Shown here piece by piece: positions 53,306 through 63,974 of a stretch of DNA of 64,000 nt. The stretch's first letter is position 1, and each line of letters opens with the position of its first letter. Both the position numbers and the translations under genes were made by a program. The DNA is taken from contig NZ_PDWT01000011.1 of assembly GCF_010093345.1 (NCBI RefSeq), positions 1 through 64,000 of the forward strand, read 5' to 3'. The stretch comes from Pseudoxanthomonas yeongjuensis (GTDB lineage: Bacteria > Pseudomonadota > Gammaproteobacteria > Xanthomonadales > Xanthomonadaceae). The notes under the pieces were generated by a model. The model worked only from the letters and a program-made list of their open reading frames with translations, was not told where the DNA came from and did not search any database.

Positions 53306-54027
53306 GGTGTGTTCTCCCGATTCCTTGAGGGGTTGAGGATCAATCCGCTGATCAGTGGGGGCGACCAGCAACGATGCACTGACTCCAGGAAAACCTCATG
53401 GTTTTCCCTGCTGCGAAGAAGGTCATGGCCTTCCCGGTGCAAGCCCGCGCAGGCGCTTGCGATTCGTGGACGCGTAGCCCTGCAGCGGCGGCGCGTTTGA
53501 ATCCCTCAGGCAAGAACGACAGTGGTGTTGCTTGTATGTTGCTTGGTTGCAACGGTGCGCCGCATGCGATGTGCAGTGCTACCGTGGCGATCGACACTGG
53601 TGTGCGACGACAACCTTGTCAAGGTGTCGCGTTGTGATACTGCGGTTGTTGTCACAGTTAAAAAGCGGAGTGATTTCCCGGTGTCCGATGCTTTCGCGCG
53701 CTGCGTCGGCTGCAGGTCTGCCCATGTCCGATCGATGTCTTGCGTGAGCCATCACTGATCGATGCAAGTCGCATGAACGGTCGTGTGGGAATCAGGATGA
53801 GTATGGAGACGTCGAAGGCGCGAGGCCGTCGGGTCAGCGGGCGGCATCGGGAAGAAGAGACGGTCGTCGCACATGCGGCCATGGAGGCGGTGCGTGTCCC
53901 AAGTGTGTCTTGAGCAGGGCGGGTCTTGACCCGCCTCTGCGAATTTCGCGACCGCCAGGCGGCGGGTTGGAACCCGCCCTATGAGTCATGGGATCCCATC
54001 CGGTGGGCCGGGGCCCACCCTATGCAG
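53306..54027. other. Gene-free stretch between chitinase and ppk2
   Basis: 722 bp without a supported gene. The part nearest 53305 should hold the chitinase promoter. 53500-53760 is richer in AT and has GTTGCTTG-type short repeats. Open frames here are short and show no ribosome sites or family signs. Family-F palindromes occupy 53917-54024. Confidence 0.55.
53917..54024. repeat. Cluster of short palindromes, family F
   Basis: Three small inverted repeats: GGGCGGGTCTTGACCCGCC (53917-53935), GGCGGGTTGGAACCCGCC (53960-53977) and GGTGGGCCGGGGCCCACC (54002-54019), each followed by CTATG or CTCTG. The same order occurs at 38490-38553. It lies just beyond the ppk2 stop. Confidence 0.75.
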
Positions 54028-54804
54028 TTACGGGTCGTAGTCCGGGATCGGCTTGACCACGCCGAAGCGTTCCTTCTGCGGCTTGCCCTTCAGCGGCGGG
54101 AATTCGATTTCGGAGTCGGGTACCTGCGTGTCCGGCAGGCGATCCAGCAGGTCGCGGATCAGGCTCAGGCGGCCGCGCTTCTGGTCGTTGAAATCGACCA
54201 GCGTCCATGGCGCGTCTTCGGTATGCGTGGCCTTGAGCATGGCTTCGCGCGTGCGGGTGTAGTCGGCGTATTTCTCGCGTGCCTGCACGTCGATCGACGA
54301 CAGCTTCCACTTCTTCAATGGGTCTTCCAGCCGTTCGGCGAAACGTTCTTCCTGTTCGGCCTGGTCCACGGCCAGCCAGTACTTGAACAGCAGGATGCCG
54401 TCGTCGGTGAGCAGCTTCTCGAACACCGGCGCCTGTTGCAGGAAGGCCTTGTACTGGGCGTCGCTGCAGAAGCCCATGACCTTCTCTACCCCTGCGCGGT
54501 TGTACCAGCTGCGGTCCATCAGCAGGAGTTCGCCCGCGGCCGGCAGGTGCGGCACGTAGCGTTGGAAGTACCACTGCGTGGCCTCGCGCTCGCTGGGTTT
54601 GGACAAGGCCAGCACATGGCATTGGCGCGGATTGAGGTGCTCGGCGATGGCATTGATCACGCCGCCCTTGCCGGCGGTGTCGCGGCCCTCGACCAGCACC
54701 ACCACGCGCTTGCCGGTGTGCTGCAGCCAGCGCGACATCGCCACCAGTTCCAGTTGCAGCGGTTCCAGCAGCTTTTCGTACTCCTTGCGCTTGAGGTTCT
54801 TCAT
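54028..54804 (-). CDS. ppk2: Polyphosphate kinase 2
   Basis: Transfers phosphate between polyphosphate and nucleoside diphosphates (class I PPK2). The 258-aa protein has the Walker A loop G40-RDTAGKGG48, Walker B-like 'LLLMDRSWYNRAGVEKVMGF' (D97) and the lid motif 'YADYTRTREAML'. Full domain, one copy. Start ATG 54804 is the family start. A GTAG palindrome lies upstream. Confidence 0.95.
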   Translation of the reverse strand: MKNLKRKEYEKLLEPLQLELVAMSRWLQHTGKRVVVLVEGRDTAGKGGVINAIAEHLNPRQCHVLALSKPSEREATQWYFQRYVPHLPAAGELLLMDRSWYNRAGVEKVMGFCSDAQYKAFLQQAPVFEKLLTDDGILLFKYWLAVDQAEQEERFAERLEDPLKKWKLSSIDVQAREKYADYTRTREAMLKATHTEDAPWTLVDFNDQKRGRLSLIRDLLDRLPDTQVPDSEIEFPPLKGKPQKERFGVVKPIPDYDP

Positions 54805-54822
54805 TCGTTGATCCCGCCTGAT

Positions 54823-54899
54823 GTAGTGCCGAGCTTGCTCGGCAGCTTTTATGGAGGTGAAGGCGCCCCGGAGCAGCAGCCGAGCAAGCTCGGCTCTAC
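54823..54899. repeat. GTAG palindrome, family E, overlapping regulator stop
   Basis: GTAGTGCCGAGCTTGCTCGG CAGC against CAGCCGAGCAAGCTCGGCTC TAC, nearly perfect. The TAG stop of the regulator gene (54896-54898 on the minus strand) is part of its GTAG end. Confidence 0.85.
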
Positions 54900-55243
54900 G
54901 CGCGCTTGGCTTTTTTGCGGCCGACCGGGTCGGCCATGCTTCGCGCCACTTCCAGCAGCGCGCCCTGCTGTCGCGTATTGAACGAGCGGTAGGCGGCGAG
55001 CAGGTCGTGTTCGCCCTTGGTACGGGCCGGGTCCAGGGTGCTGGCCAGTTCCGACAACAGGGCGCCGGCGGGGACGCCGAAGGTGCGTGCCAGTGCGTCG
55101 GTCTGGTCCTTGCCCGGCATCTTGTCGCCGCTCAGCCAGGATTTGACCGTGGCCACGCCGGCACGCGGGATCGCGGTGGCGATGTCGGTGGCGGTCATGC
55201 CGCTGGCGCGGGCCAGCAGACGCAACGTGGTGTCCAGGGACAT
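54896..55243 (-). CDS. XRE-like helix-turn-helix protein
   Basis: A 115-aa protein. Residues 8-65 form an HTH ('[20 protein letters not shown]' and '[26 protein letters not shown]'), close to the Cro/CI fold but with an unusual '[14 protein letters not shown]' recognition helix. The C-terminal 50 residues are helical ('[20 protein letters not shown]'). Probably a small transcription regulator of unknown target. It ends in the GTAG repeat, and moaB lies 4 bp upstream on the same strand. Confidence 0.78.
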   Translation of the reverse strand: MSLDTTLRLLARASGMTATDIATAIPRAGVATVKSWLSGDKMPGKDQTDALARTFGVPAGALLSELASTLDPARTKGEHDLLAAYRSFNTRQQGALLEVARSMADPVGRKKAKRA

Positions 55244-55247
55244 GCGC

Positions 55248-55766
55248 TTACTCCTTCAGGCGGGGACGCAGGGTGGCGAGGTTGCAGGGCTGGGTGCGGG
55301 CGTCGAGTTGGGCGCGGATGATTTTTTCCCAGCCGGTGCGGCAAGCAGAAGTCGAGCCGGGCAGGCAGAACAGGAAGGTGCTGTTGGCCAGTCCGGCGAA
55401 CGCACGCGATTGCAGCGATGAGGTGCCGATCTCGTCGAAGCTGATCGCACGGAACAGTTCGCCGAAGCCGGGCATTTCCTTGTCCAGCAAGGGGAGCAGG
55501 GCTTCAGGCGTGGAGTCGCGGCCGGTGAAGCCGGTTCCGCCGGTGACCAGGATGCCGTCGATTCCGGCATCGGCGATCCATTTGGAAATGAGCGCGCGGA
55601 GTTGGTAGCGGTCGTCGCGCGAGATTGCGCGTTCGGCCAGTTGGTGGCCTTCCTGCTGGAGGGCGGCAACCAGGTAGTCGCCGGACTTGTCGTCGGCGGG
55701 CGTGCGCGTGTCCGAAACGGTCAGCACGCACAGGTGCAGCGGGATGAAGTCGGAGCTGGCGGTCAT
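55248..55766 (-). CDS. moaB: Molybdenum cofactor biosynthesis protein B
   Basis: Molybdopterin adenylyltransferase-type protein. The 172-aa product has '[21 protein letters not shown]', the MoaB/MogA '[19 protein letters not shown]' and '[16 protein letters not shown]' motifs. MoaB can bind molybdopterin, but activity varies between species. No other moa genes lie nearby. Four bp before the HTH gene. Confidence 0.93.
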   Translation of the reverse strand: MTASSDFIPLHLCVLTVSDTRTPADDKSGDYLVAALQQEGHQLAERAISRDDRYQLRALISKWIADAGIDGILVTGGTGFTGRDSTPEALLPLLDKEMPGFGELFRAISFDEIGTSSLQSRAFAGLANSTFLFCLPGSTSACRTGWEKIIRAQLDARTQPCNLATLRPRLKE

Positions 55767-55811
55767 GCTGCGAAGCCTAACCCATGGGGCTTGTGGGAGG
55801 GGGCGGCCATT

Positions 55812-55873
55812 GTGGGAGGGGCTTCAGCCCCGACGAAGGAGCCAGAAAAGCGTCGGGGCTGAAGCCCTTCCCA
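55812..55873. repeat. Palindromic repeat, family G
   Basis: GTGGGAGGGGCTTCAGCCCC GAC against GTCGGGGCTGAAGCCCTTCC CAT, 23-bp arms with one or two mismatches, loop about 17 bp. It resembles GGGGCTTCAGCCCC-type REP elements of pseudomonads. Lies between the GNAT gene and moaB. Confidence 0.8.
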
Positions 55874-55924
55874 TACTTGCCGCAAGCGACTCCGGATGTG
55901 ATCTGCAAGAAAGGTTCAATCCCA

Positions 55925-56377
55925 TCAATCGGACAGCGACAAGCGAAAGCGCAGCGTGCCTTCATACAACTCCCAGCCCATTTGCCGGTAAAGCGCCTGG
56001 GCGCTGCGGTTATCGTGGTCGGTTTCCAGTTCCAGGCGGATCGCGCCTTCGTTGCGGGCGAAATCCGTGGCGGCCTGCACCAATGCGCGGGCCACGCCGA
56101 GGCGGCGCGCGGCGATGTCGACGTAGAGATCGTTCAACACGAATGCGCGACCCGCGCGCACCGACGAGAACGAAGGGAACAACTGGGTGAAGCCGGCGAC
56201 CTTGCCGCCTACCTCGGCGAGGAAGATCACCGACTCACCGCGTTGCAGGCGCTCGCCGATGAAACGCTGCGCCAGCGCCGGGTCGGATGGCTGCTGGTAG
56301 AACATCCGGTAGCGGTCGAACAGCGGTGCGATGGCGTCCACATCGTCGACGGTCGCGCGGCGAATGGTCGGATTCAT
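55925..56377 (-). CDS. GNAT family N-acetyltransferase
   Basis: A 150-aa GNAT: '[20 protein letters not shown]' strand-helix start, '[22 protein letters not shown]' with the acetyl-CoA loop (RLGVAR) and '[16 protein letters not shown]' near the end. Resembles small-molecule or polyamine acetyltransferases; acceptor unknown. Its ATG overlaps the prfA stop by 4 bp. Confidence 0.88.
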   Translation of the reverse strand: MNPTIRRATVDDVDAIAPLFDRYRMFYQQPSDPALAQRFIGERLQRGESVIFLAEVGGKVAGFTQLFPSFSSVRAGRAFVLNDLYVDIAARRLGVARALVQAATDFARNEGAIRLELETDHDNRSAQALYRQMGWELYEGTLRFRLSLSD

Positions 56378-57459
56378 GCGGCCTCCGTAAGTCTTGCCAG
56401 TTCGTCGGCCTGGTGTTCGCGGGCGAGGCGCTCCACCAGTTCGTCCAGGTTGCCCTGGAGGATGTTGGGCAGGTCGTAGAGGGTCAGGCCTTCGACGCGG
56501 TGGTCGGTGATGCGGCCCTGCGGGAAGTTGTAGGTGCGGATGCGCTGGCTGCGGTCGCCGCTGCCGACCTGCAGCTTGCGCGACTCGGCCTGCGCGGCGG
56601 CCTGCTTGCTGCGCTCGGCTTCCAGCAGTTGCCCCTTGAGCCGCTTCATCGCCAGATCGCGGTTGGCATGCTGCGAACGCGCGGTCTGGTTTTCCACCAC
56701 CAGGCCGCTGGGAATGTGGGTGATGCGGATCGCCGATTCGGTCTTGTTGACGTGCTGGCCGCCGGCGCCGGAGGAACGGAACGTGTCCACTTTCAGGTCG
56801 GCCGGATTGATGACTACCTCTTCCACTGCATCATCGTCGGGAATGATCGCCACGGTCGCGGCCGAAGTGTGGATGCGGCCCTGCGATTCGGTCTCCGGCA
56901 CGCGCTGCACGCGATGGGTGCCGGACTCGAACTTCAAGCGCGAGAACGCGCCGCGGCCGCTGACCCTGGCCACGATTTCCTTGTAGCCGCCATGCTCGCC
57001 GGGGCTGTCGGAGGCCACTTCCACCTTCCAGCCCTGGCGTTCGGCGTAACGCGCGTACATGCGGAACAGGTCGCCGGCGAAGATCGCCGCCTCGTCGCCG
57101 CCGGTGCCGGCGCGTACTTCCAGGAACAGGTCGGAGTCGTCGCGTGGATCCTTGGGGACCAGGAGCAGGGCGAGTTCGTCTTCCAGCTGCAGCAGCCGCG
57201 CCTGCGCGGTGGCGATTTCCTCTTCCGCTAGTTCGCGCATTTCCGGATCGTTGCGCAGGGCTTCGGCCGCGGCGAGGTCGCGCTTGGCCTTCGCTTCCTC
57301 GCTCAAGGCGGTGGACACCGGCTCCAGTTGCGAGAATTCGCGCGAATACCTGCGGAAGCGATCGTTGTCGGCGACCACGCCGGGATCGGAGAGCAGGCGT
57401 TCGAGTTCTTCGCGGCGTTCGGCCAGCGCTTCGAGTTTACGGCGCAGGGTCGGCGTCAT
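56374..57459 (-). CDS. prfA: Peptide chain release factor 1
   Basis: Recognises UAA/UAG stop codons. The 361-aa protein has the 'PET' tripeptide in 'RVPETES' (about 188-190, stop recognition) and the catalytic GGQ at 233-235 ('[12 protein letters not shown]'), whose Gln is methylated by PrmC. ATG 57459 overlaps the end of hemA by 23 bp, the usual hemA-prfA order; prmC is absent from this operon and lies at 28082. Confidence 0.97.
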   Translation of the reverse strand: MTPTLRRKLEALAERREELERLLSDPGVVADNDRFRRYSREFSQLEPVSTALSEEAKAKRDLAAAEALRNDPEMRELAEEEIATAQARLLQLEDELALLLVPKDPRDDSDLFLEVRAGTGGDEAAIFAGDLFRMYARYAERQGWKVEVASDSPGEHGGYKEIVARVSGRGAFSRLKFESGTHRVQRVPETESQGRIHTSAATVAIIPDDDAVEEVVINPADLKVDTFRSSGAGGQHVNKTESAIRITHIPSGLVVENQTARSQHANRDLAMKRLKGQLLEAERSKQAAAQAESRKLQVGSGDRSQRIRTYNFPQGRITDHRVEGLTLYDLPNILQGNLDELVERLAREHQADELARLTEAA

Positions 57460-58717
57460 CGGGTTTCTTGAGGTGGGAGTAGGGCGCCTGGGCCGGGAAC
57501 AGCTTGTCCGCCGCACGCGCGAGCTCCGCATCGCCGGACAGCGCCGCTTCCCGCAGGGCGGCCGTCGGCGGATGCAGCAGGCGATTGGTCAGTGTGTGGG
57601 CGAGGAAATCGAGCACTTCTTCGGCATCGCGGCCGCTGGCGAGTTGCTGCCGGGCCTTGGCCAGCACGTCCTCACGCGCGGCATCACCGTGCGCGCGCAG
57701 GCGCTTCAAAGGTTCCTGGCGCGAGCTGGCGTGCAGGTTCTCGATGTAGCGCGCGACCTGCAGTTCGATGATCGCTTCGGCGGCTTCGGCGGCTTCCCGG
57801 CGGCCGCGGCGATTGTCTTCCACCGCGCGTTCCAGGTCGTCGACCGTATACAGATAGGCATCGGCGAGCCCGGCGACGCCGGGCTCGATGTCGCGCGGCA
57901 CGGCCAGGTCGAACAGCAGCATCGGCTTGTGTTTGCGCTTGCCCAGCGCGGTGGCGACCTGGCTGCGGGTGACGATGGGTTCGCGGCTTGCGGTGGCCGA
58001 AAACACCACGTCGGCCTCGGCCAGGTGCCGTTCCAGTTCCGCCAGCGGCAAGGCGTAGCCGCCGTGGCGGGAGGCCAGTTCCTGCGCATGCGCCAGGGTG
58101 CGGTTGGCGATCAACAGGCGGCGCACCTTGCCTTCGCTCAGGTGCCGCGCGGCCAGCTCGATGGTTTCGCCGGCGCCGATCAGCAGCACCGTCGAATCAT
58201 CCAGGCGCGCGAACGAGTTCTGCGCCAGGCGCACCGCAGTGGAAGCCACCGACACCGGATTGGCGCCGACCCGGGTATCGGTACGCGCGCGCTTGGCCAC
58301 GGCGAAGGTCTGCTGGAACAGGCGATCCAGGCGATTGCCGAGGGCGCCGTGTTCGCGCGCCGCGACCCAGGCTTCCTTCACCTGGCCGAGGATCTGCGGC
58401 TCGCCCAGGACCATCGAGTCCAGTCCGGTCGCGACCCGGAACAGGTGCCGCACCGCATCCGCGTCGCTGTGCCGGTACAGATAACCGTCCAGGCCGTCGG
58501 CGTGCGTGGCCAGCCAGTCGCTCAGCGTGTCCCCGTCCGCGGCGATGGCGTACAGCTCGGTGCGGTTGCAGGTGGACAGCAACGCGGCCTCGGACACATC
58601 CGCCAGGCCACGCAGCGAAGCCAGCGCCGCGGGCAGGGCGGCGGCGTCGAACGCGACGCGCTCGCGCAGGTCGACCGGCGCGGTCTGGTGGTTGAGTCCT
58701 AGTACCCACAACATCAT
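57437..58717 (-). CDS. hemA: Glutamyl-tRNA reductase
   Basis: First step of tetrapyrrole synthesis by the C5 route: NADPH-dependent reduction of glutamyl-tRNA to glutamate-1-semialdehyde. The 426-aa protein has the catalytic C50 in '[10 protein letters not shown]', '[19 protein letters not shown]', the NADPH loop '[17 protein letters not shown]' and a C-terminal dimerisation helix. Start ATG 58717 or the next codon (MM). It is divergent from the TPR-lolB-ispE unit, as in other gammaproteobacteria. Confidence 0.97.
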   Translation of the reverse strand: MMLWVLGLNHQTAPVDLRERVAFDAAALPAALASLRGLADVSEAALLSTCNRTELYAIAADGDTLSDWLATHADGLDGYLYRHSDADAVRHLFRVATGLDSMVLGEPQILGQVKEAWVAAREHGALGNRLDRLFQQTFAVAKRARTDTRVGANPVSVASTAVRLAQNSFARLDDSTVLLIGAGETIELAARHLSEGKVRRLLIANRTLAHAQELASRHGGYALPLAELERHLAEADVVFSATASREPIVTRSQVATALGKRKHKPMLLFDLAVPRDIEPGVAGLADAYLYTVDDLERAVEDNRRGRREAAEAAEAIIELQVARYIENLHASSRQEPLKRLRAHGDAAREDVLAKARQQLASGRDAEEVLDFLAHTLTNRLLHPPTAALREAALSGDAELARAADKLFPAQAPYSHLKKPDDADPAP

Positions 58718-58783
58718 CGTTCAGGTGCTTGCGCTAAGCTTCTGGCCCTCGAAGGCCGCCATTTTACGGCCCGGTTCGCTTCC

Positions 58784-60448
58784 ATGCCCGCAATGATTCG
58801 TATCGCCCTCGGCGCAATGCTGTTTCTGGCCTCTGCGGCACCCGGATGGGCCACTGCGGCCAAGCCGAAGTCCGATGGCGTCCTGACCGCGGTGATGGCC
58901 GGCGAATTCGCTCTCCAGGCCGGTCAGTTGCCCGACGCTTCGCGCTGGTACCTGCAGGCTGCCCGGGCCAGCGACGACGCCGGACTGGCCGAGCGCGCCA
59001 CCCGTATCGCGCTGCTGGCCAATGACGATGCCCAGGCCACCCAGGCACTGAAACTGTGGCGCCAGCGCGCCCCGCAATCGCTGGCCATGCGTGCCGCCGA
59101 GGCGGCGCTGGCCTTGCGCAAGAGCGATGCGCGCGCCGCGAGGCGCGAGCTGGGAGCCCTGCTGCAGGACAAGGACGAGATGGGCTGGCGTTATGCCCTG
59201 ACCGTGCTGGGCAGTGGTGGTCGCGACCCGAAACTGTCGGCGCGACTGCTGGGTGAATTCGTCGACGCGGGCGCCATTCCCGGCAACCTGCAGGCCTGGC
59301 TCGCGTTCGGCGGCCTGGCCCAGTCGCTGGACGAGCCCGCGCTGGCCGAGCGCATCGCCGGCGAGGCGGTCGAACGTTTCCCGGCCGAGCCGCGGGTGGC
59401 CCTGTTGCGTGCCAGCCAGCTGCGCAAGGCCGGTCACACGGAAGAGGCGCGGAAGATACTGGGCGGTCTTTCCGATTCGGCTTTGCTATCGCCCATGCTG
59501 AGGTTGCCGATCGCCGCCGAATACGACGCGCTGGGCGACCAGGTCATGGCCTCGGCCACGCTTGCGCGCGGCCCGCAGGACAACCAGACCTACGGCCTGC
59601 GCGCTTCGCTGCTGGCCAAGGCCGAGGACAACACGGCGCTCGGCTCGCTGTACGAAGAATTGCGCCAGGACGCCAGCAACCCCGATCCCGAGCGTCGCCT
59701 GTTGCTGGGCCAGATCGCCCAGTTCCTCAAGCGCCCGCAGGAGGCGCTGGAGTGGTATCGCGGCGTTCCCGGCGGCGAACAGCGCACCGAAGCGCGTCTG
59801 CGCATCGCCAACGTGCTGTTCGAGCTCGGCAAGAAGGACGAGGCCTTCGACCAGGTGCATGAACTGCAAGGCGACGCCAGCGCCGACGACGATGCGCGGC
59901 GCGCGGCCTACCTGCTGGAGGCGGAACTGAAACAGAAGAACGACGACGATGCCGGCGAACTGGACGTGCTGGCGCGCGGACTGGCCGCGTATCCCGACGA
60001 CAACGCCCTGTTGTACGCACGCGGGCTGGCCTGGGAGCGACGCGATCGCATCGACCGGGCCGAGGCCGACCTGCGCAAGATCCTGGTCACCGATCCCGAA
60101 AACGTCGCCGCGTTGAATGCCCTGGGCTACACCCTGGCCGACCGCACCACGCGTTACCAGGAGGCGCTGGAACTGATCGATCGTGCCCGCGCCGCCGAGC
60201 CGGACGAGGCGGCGATCATCGACAGCTACGGCTGGGTGCTGTATCGGCTCGGCCGCAACGCCGAGGCGCTGGTGGAACTGCGCCGCGCCTTCATCCTGCA
60301 GAAGGATCCCGAGATCGCCGCGCATATCGCCGAGGTGCTGTGGGTGACCGGCAAGCAGGACGAGGCGCGCAAGTTCTTCGAAGAAGCGCGCAAGCTGGAT
60401 CCGAAGAATCGCTCGCTGCAGCGCGCGCTGGAGAAGACCGGCGCATGA
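58784..60448 (+). CDS. Secreted or periplasmic tetratricopeptide-repeat protein
   Basis: A 554-aa protein with a signal peptide (1-25, '[13 protein letters not shown]') and many helical TPR-like repeats. Examples are '[20 protein letters not shown]', '[20 protein letters not shown]' and '[20 protein letters not shown]'. Likely a protein-protein scaffold at the envelope. It is the first gene of a unit leading to lolB and ispE (ATGA overlaps), suggesting a part in outer-membrane lipoprotein handling, though that is only inferred. Confidence 0.9.
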   Translation: MPAMIRIALGAMLFLASAAPGWATAAKPKSDGVLTAVMAGEFALQAGQLPDASRWYLQAARASDDAGLAERATRIALLANDDAQATQALKLWRQRAPQSLAMRAAEAALALRKSDARAARRELGALLQDKDEMGWRYALTVLGSGGRDPKLSARLLGEFVDAGAIPGNLQAWLAFGGLAQSLDEPALAERIAGEAVERFPAEPRVALLRASQLRKAGHTEEARKILGGLSDSALLSPMLRLPIAAEYDALGDQVMASATLARGPQDNQTYGLRASLLAKAEDNTALGSLYEELRQDASNPDPERRLLLGQIAQFLKRPQEALEWYRGVPGGEQRTEARLRIANVLFELGKKDEAFDQVHELQGDASADDDARRAAYLLEAELKQKNDDDAGELDVLARGLAAYPDDNALLYARGLAWERRDRIDRAEADLRKILVTDPENVAALNALGYTLADRTTRYQEALELIDRARAAEPDEAAIIDSYGWVLYRLGRNAEALVELRRAFILQKDPEIAAHIAEVLWVTGKQDEARKFFEEARKLDPKNRSLQRALEKTGA

Positions 60449-61092
60449 TTGGTTTTTTCCGTCCGCTCGCCCTGTCCTTGTCCTTGCTGCTGCTGGGCGC
60501 TTGCGCCACCCGCACCGTGCGCGAAACGCCGCCGCTCGACCAGCAGGGCATCGAGACCGCCGAACGCGCGCAGGCCGCTCGTGCCGTCTGGCTGGAGGGG
60601 CAGCGGCAATGGTCGTTCGAAGGCCGTGTGGCGATCAACAATGCAGGCAAGGGCGGCAATGGCAAGATCGAATGGCGGCAGGACGGCCACGGCTATGTGG
60701 TCTCGCTGATCGCTCCCGTCACCCGCCAGAGCTGGCGCCTGATCGGCGACACCCATTCCGGAGCGGGCCAGCTGGAAGGTCTGCAGGGCGGTCCGCGCGA
60801 AGGCGAGGATGCCGAGGCCCTGCTGCTGGAGGCTACCGGATGGGACATCCCGGTCAACGCGCTGGCGCAATGGGTGCGCGGGCTTCCGGCGGAAGGTTTC
60901 CCGCTGCAGGACAGGTCGTATTCCGGGGAAGGGCGACTGCAAACCGTCGAACAGGCCGGTTGGCGCATCGAGTACCCGCTCTGGTTCCCGACCGAAGGTC
61001 CGCAGCCCTCGTTGCCGCGCCGGATCGAAGCGCAACGGGGCAAGGCCTCGGTGCGGTTGATCGTGGACCGCTGGGATTTTTCCGCGCAATGA
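60445..61092 (+). CDS. lolB: Outer-membrane lipoprotein receptor LolB
   Basis: Accepts lipoproteins from LolA and places them in the outer membrane; itself a lipoprotein. The 215-aa protein has the lipobox 'LLGAC' with C20 and a single LolB half-barrel domain ('[20 protein letters not shown]', '[19 protein letters not shown]'). ATG 60445 overlaps the TPR stop, and its stop overlaps ispE, the conserved lolB-ispE pair. Confidence 0.95.
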   Translation: MIGFFRPLALSLSLLLLGACATRTVRETPPLDQQGIETAERAQAARAVWLEGQRQWSFEGRVAINNAGKGGNGKIEWRQDGHGYVVSLIAPVTRQSWRLIGDTHSGAGQLEGLQGGPREGEDAEALLLEATGWDIPVNALAQWVRGLPAEGFPLQDRSYSGEGRLQTVEQAGWRIEYPLWFPTEGPQPSLPRRIEAQRGKASVRLIVDRWDFSAQ

Positions 61093-61961
61093 GCGTGCCG
61101 GACGAAGTGGATGGCTGGTCACTCTGGCCGGCGCCGGCCAAGCTGAACCTGTGCCTGCAGATCACCGGCCGGCGGGACGATGGCTACCACCAGCTGCAGA
61201 CCGTGTTCCGGCTGCTGGACTGGGGCGATTCCCTCAAGCTGAGGATTCGCGGGGATGGCTTGATCGTCCGCCATGGCGAATCCGCCAAAGGCGTGGCCGA
61301 AGCAGAGGATCTCGCCGTTCGAGCCGCCAGATTGCTGCAATCGGAAGCCAAAATCGGCAAAGGTGCGGATATCTTCCTGGAAAAACGTATTCCGGCGGGG
61401 GGTGGTTTCGGCGGCGGCTCTTCGGATGCGGCGACCGTGCTGGTCGCATTGAACCTGCTCTGGGGCCTGGATTTTGACCTGGAGCGCCTGGCTGGGCTGG
61501 GTTTGCGGCTTGGTGCCGATGTCCCGATCTTCGTCCGTGGCGACAACGCCTGGGCCGAGGGGGTGGGCGAGGTACTGACCCCGATCCGGCTGCCGCACGC
61601 CTGTTATGTACTGGCCGATCCGGGAATTCACGTCCCCACGGCGGAGTTGTTCCAAGCCCCTGATTTGACGCGCAATGCTGCACCCGCGAAAATAGCCGAC
61701 TTCGTTTCGGGAAATCTGCTCGGTAATGCGTTCGAGCCGGTCCTGCGTCGTCGTGAACCGGCCATCGAGGCCGTGTTCGCGGCGCTTTCGCGGATCGGCA
61801 CGCCACGCCTCACCGGGTCCGGCAGCGGTTGTTTCGTCGAGTTCAGCGATCGCGCCTCCGCCGAGGCCGCGCTCGCGGAACTGCCGGAAGGATTGCATGC
61901 ATGGATCGCGGCGGGCGCGGATCGCTCGCCGTTGCATGTTTCCCTGGCGAAGAGACTCTGA
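61089..61961 (+). CDS. ispE: 4-diphosphocytidyl-2-C-methyl-D-erythritol kinase
   Basis: GHMP kinase of the MEP isoprenoid route. The 290-aa protein has '[21 protein letters not shown]' at the N-terminus, the ATP loop '[17 protein letters not shown]' and '[13 protein letters not shown]' near the end. Translationally coupled to lolB. tRNA-Gln follows 8 bp after the stop, probably in the same transcript as prs. Confidence 0.97.
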   Translation: MSVPDEVDGWSLWPAPAKLNLCLQITGRRDDGYHQLQTVFRLLDWGDSLKLRIRGDGLIVRHGESAKGVAEAEDLAVRAARLLQSEAKIGKGADIFLEKRIPAGGGFGGGSSDAATVLVALNLLWGLDFDLERLAGLGLRLGADVPIFVRGDNAWAEGVGEVLTPIRLPHACYVLADPGIHVPTAELFQAPDLTRNAAPAKIADFVSGNLLGNAFEPVLRRREPAIEAVFAALSRIGTPRLTGSGSGCFVEFSDRASAEAALAELPEGLHAWIAAGADRSPLHVSLAKRL

Positions 61962-61969
61962 AAAACCAC

Positions 61970-62047
61970 TGGGGCGTCGCCAAGAGGCCTAAGGCACCGG
62001 GTTTTGATCCCGGCATTTCGTAGGTTCGAATCCTACCGCCCCAGCCA
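61970..62047 (+). tRNA. tRNA-Gln (anticodon TTG)
   Basis: Cloverleaf: acceptor TGGGGCG/CGCCCCA (61970-61976 with 62037-62043), D arm GCC...GGC, anticodon arm CCGGG-TTTTGAT-CCCGG with TTG at the loop centre, T arm GTAGG-TTCGAAT-CCTAC, discriminator G and encoded CCA (62045-62047). It lies between ispE and prs, a conserved position in this bacterial family. Confidence 0.97.
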
Positions 62048-62156
62048 GCAAGACAGTTTCAACGACAGTTCCACACGACTTAATCGGTTCTACGCGCGAA
62101 GCCGTGCACTTGCACGCGCTTTCCAGACTTCAACGCACTTCTCCCGGATCGACGAC

Positions 62157-63116
62157 ATGCAAGACGAACGCAACCTGCTTGTCTTTTCCGGCAACGCCAA
62201 CCAGCCGTTGGCCGCCAGCATCTGCCGCGAGCTCGGCATCCGCCAGGGCAAGGCGCTGGTGTCGCGCTTCTCCGATGGCGAAGTGCAGGTGGAGATCGAG
62301 GAAAACGTGCGCAAGCAGGAAGTGTTCGTGATCCAGTCGACCTGCGCGCCCAGCGCGGAGAACCTGGTGGAGCTGCTGGTGCTGGTGGACGCGCTGAAGC
62401 GCGCCTCGGCGGCCAGCGTCACCGCGGTGGTGCCGTATTTCGGTTATGCGCGCCAGGATCGCCGCCCGCGTTCGTCGCGGGTTCCGATCACGGCCAAGGT
62501 GGCGGCGCAGATGTTCAGTTCGGTCCACACCGACCGGGTGCTGACCGTGGACCTGCATGCCGACCAGATCCAGGGCTTCTTCGACATGCCGGTCGACAAT
62601 GTGTACGCGTCGCCGTTGCTGCTCGCCGATATCTGGCGCGCCTACGGCACGGAAAACCTGATCGTGGTGTCGCCCGACGTCGGCGGCGTGGTCCGCGCGC
62701 GGGCCGTGGCTAAGCGCCTGGACGATGCCGACCTGGCGATCATCGACAAGCGCCGCCCGCGGGCCAATGTATCCACGGTGATGAACATCATCGGCGATGT
62801 GCAGGGCAAGACCTGCGTGCTGGTCGACGACATCGTCGACACCGCCGGCACCTTGTGCGCCGCCGCCGCCGCGCTGAAGGCGCAGGGCGCGCTGAAAGTG
62901 GCCGCGTACTGCACCCACCCGGTGCTTTCGGGGCCGGCGGTGGACAACATCAACGCGTCGGAACTCGACGAGGTGGTGGTCACCGACACCATCCCGCTGT
63001 CGGCCGCCGCGCGCGGCTGCAGCAAGATCCGCCAGCTCAGCGTGGCCGAGCTGCTGGCGGAAACGATTCGCCGCATCGCGTTCGGCGAGTCGGTGAGTTC
63101 GCTCTATGTGGATTAA
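62157..63116 (+). CDS. prs: Ribose-phosphate pyrophosphokinase
   Basis: Makes PRPP from ribose-5-phosphate and ATP. The 319-aa protein has '[16 protein letters not shown]', '[20 protein letters not shown]' (ATP site), '[12 protein letters not shown]' and the PRPP loop '[17 protein letters not shown]'. ATG 62157 is the family start; the frame runs back through the tRNA but has no coding sense there. rplY follows after about 190 bp. Confidence 0.97.
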   Translation: MQDERNLLVFSGNANQPLAASICRELGIRQGKALVSRFSDGEVQVEIEENVRKQEVFVIQSTCAPSAENLVELLVLVDALKRASAASVTAVVPYFGYARQDRRPRSSRVPITAKVAAQMFSSVHTDRVLTVDLHADQIQGFFDMPVDNVYASPLLLADIWRAYGTENLIVVSPDVGGVVRARAVAKRLDDADLAIIDKRRPRANVSTVMNIIGDVQGKTCVLVDDIVDTAGTLCAAAAALKAQGALKVAAYCTHPVLSGPAVDNINASELDEVVVTDTIPLSAAARGCSKIRQLSVAELLAETIRRIAFGESVSSLYVD

Positions 63117-63133
63117 GCGGTAGAGAGTCAAGA

Positions 63134-63216
63134 GTGAAGTCGGCGGCGTTGCCGCCTGGAAATGGGAAAACAGGTTTTTCTTTCCCATTCGCAGCCCGCG
63201 CAGCGGGCGACTTCAC
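63134..63216. repeat. Long imperfect hairpin in the prs-rplY gap
   Basis: GTGAAGTCG (63134-63142) pairs with CGACTTCAC (63208-63216), enclosing smaller stems (GGCGGC-GTT-GCCGCC, TGGGAAA/TTTCCCA and GCCCGC/GCGGGC). Could be a dispersed palindrome or an rplY leader structure. Confidence 0.6.
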
Positions 63217-63305
63217 CATTCGCAGTTTTCCAACAGCTCATCTGGTCGCGGATGAGCTATCCAAACCGCCGCGAGGCGGTTCATTCAACCGAAGGTAGTA
63301 GAAAA

Positions 63306-63974
63306 ATGGCAATCACACATGAAATCAAGGTGCAGCGCCGCGAAGACGAGGGTAAGGGTGCGAGCCGCCGCCTGCGTCACGCCGGTACCGTGCCGGCCAT
63401 CGTTTACGGTGGCGAACTCAAGCCGGTCAGCATCCAGCTGAACCACAACGAGGTCTGGGTCGCCAGCCAGAACGACTGGTTCTATGCGTCGATCCTCGAC
63501 CTGAGCCTCAATGGCGACGTGCAGAAGGTGCTGCTGCGTGACCTGCAGCGTCATCCCTTCAAGCAGCAGATCATGCACATGGACTTCCAGCGCGTGAACG
63601 AGAACGAGGCCCTGCACGTGTCGGTGCCGCTGCGCTTCCTCAACGAAGACAAGTCGCCTGCGGGCAAGTCCGCCGAAGTGGTGGTCACGCACGAACTGAA
63701 GGACGTGAACATCGCCTGCCTGCCCAAGGACCTGCCGGAATTCATCGAGGTCGACCTGGGTGCACTGAGCGTCGGCGACATCATCTACCTGTCCGACCTG
63801 AAGCTGCCGGCCGGGGTCGAGATCCCGAGCCTGAAGCTGGGCAAGGACCATGACGACGCGGTGGTCATCGCCAAGCACGGCAAGGAAGAGGCGGAGGAAG
63901 CCGTCGAAGGCGCCGAAACCGCTGAAGTCCCGGCGGCCAAGGCGGCCGCCAAGAAGGACGAGCCGAAGAAGTAA
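63306..63974 (+). CDS. rplY: 50S ribosomal protein L25 (general stress protein Ctc type)
   Basis: Binds 5S rRNA. The 222-aa long form has the N-terminal L25 domain ('RREDEGKGASRRLRHAGTVP', 'LRDLQRHPFKQQIMHMDFQR') and a C-terminal TL5/Ctc domain, ending with an Ala/Glu/Lys-rich tail (about 190-222). GAAGGTAGT precedes ATG 63306. The prs-rplY order is conserved; pth would be expected next, outside the window. Confidence 0.96.
   Translation: MAITHEIKVQRREDEGKGASRRLRHAGTVPAIVYGGELKPVSIQLNHNEVWVASQNDWFYASILDLSLNGDVQKVLLRDLQRHPFKQQIMHMDFQRVNENEALHVSVPLRFLNEDKSPAGKSAEVVVTHELKDVNIACLPKDLPEFIEVDLGALSVGDIIYLSDLKLPAGVEIPSLKLGKDHDDAVVIAKHGKEEAEEAVEGAETAEVPAAKAAAKKDEPKK

Noticed and set aside
51116-53500. 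794-aa plus-strand open frame over the chitinase
   Set aside because: Antisense shadow of a gene with signal peptide, full GH18 motif and terminator.
53633-53660. TGTGA...TCACA pair suggesting a CRP/Clp site before the chitinase gene
   Set aside because: The half-sites are 14 bp apart, not the 6 bp of a CRP-type operator, and lie more than 300 bp from the start codon.
62004-62156. Upstream extension of prs through the tRNA gene
   Set aside because: The extension translates tRNA-Gln sequence; the conserved PRPP synthetase start is ATG 62157.
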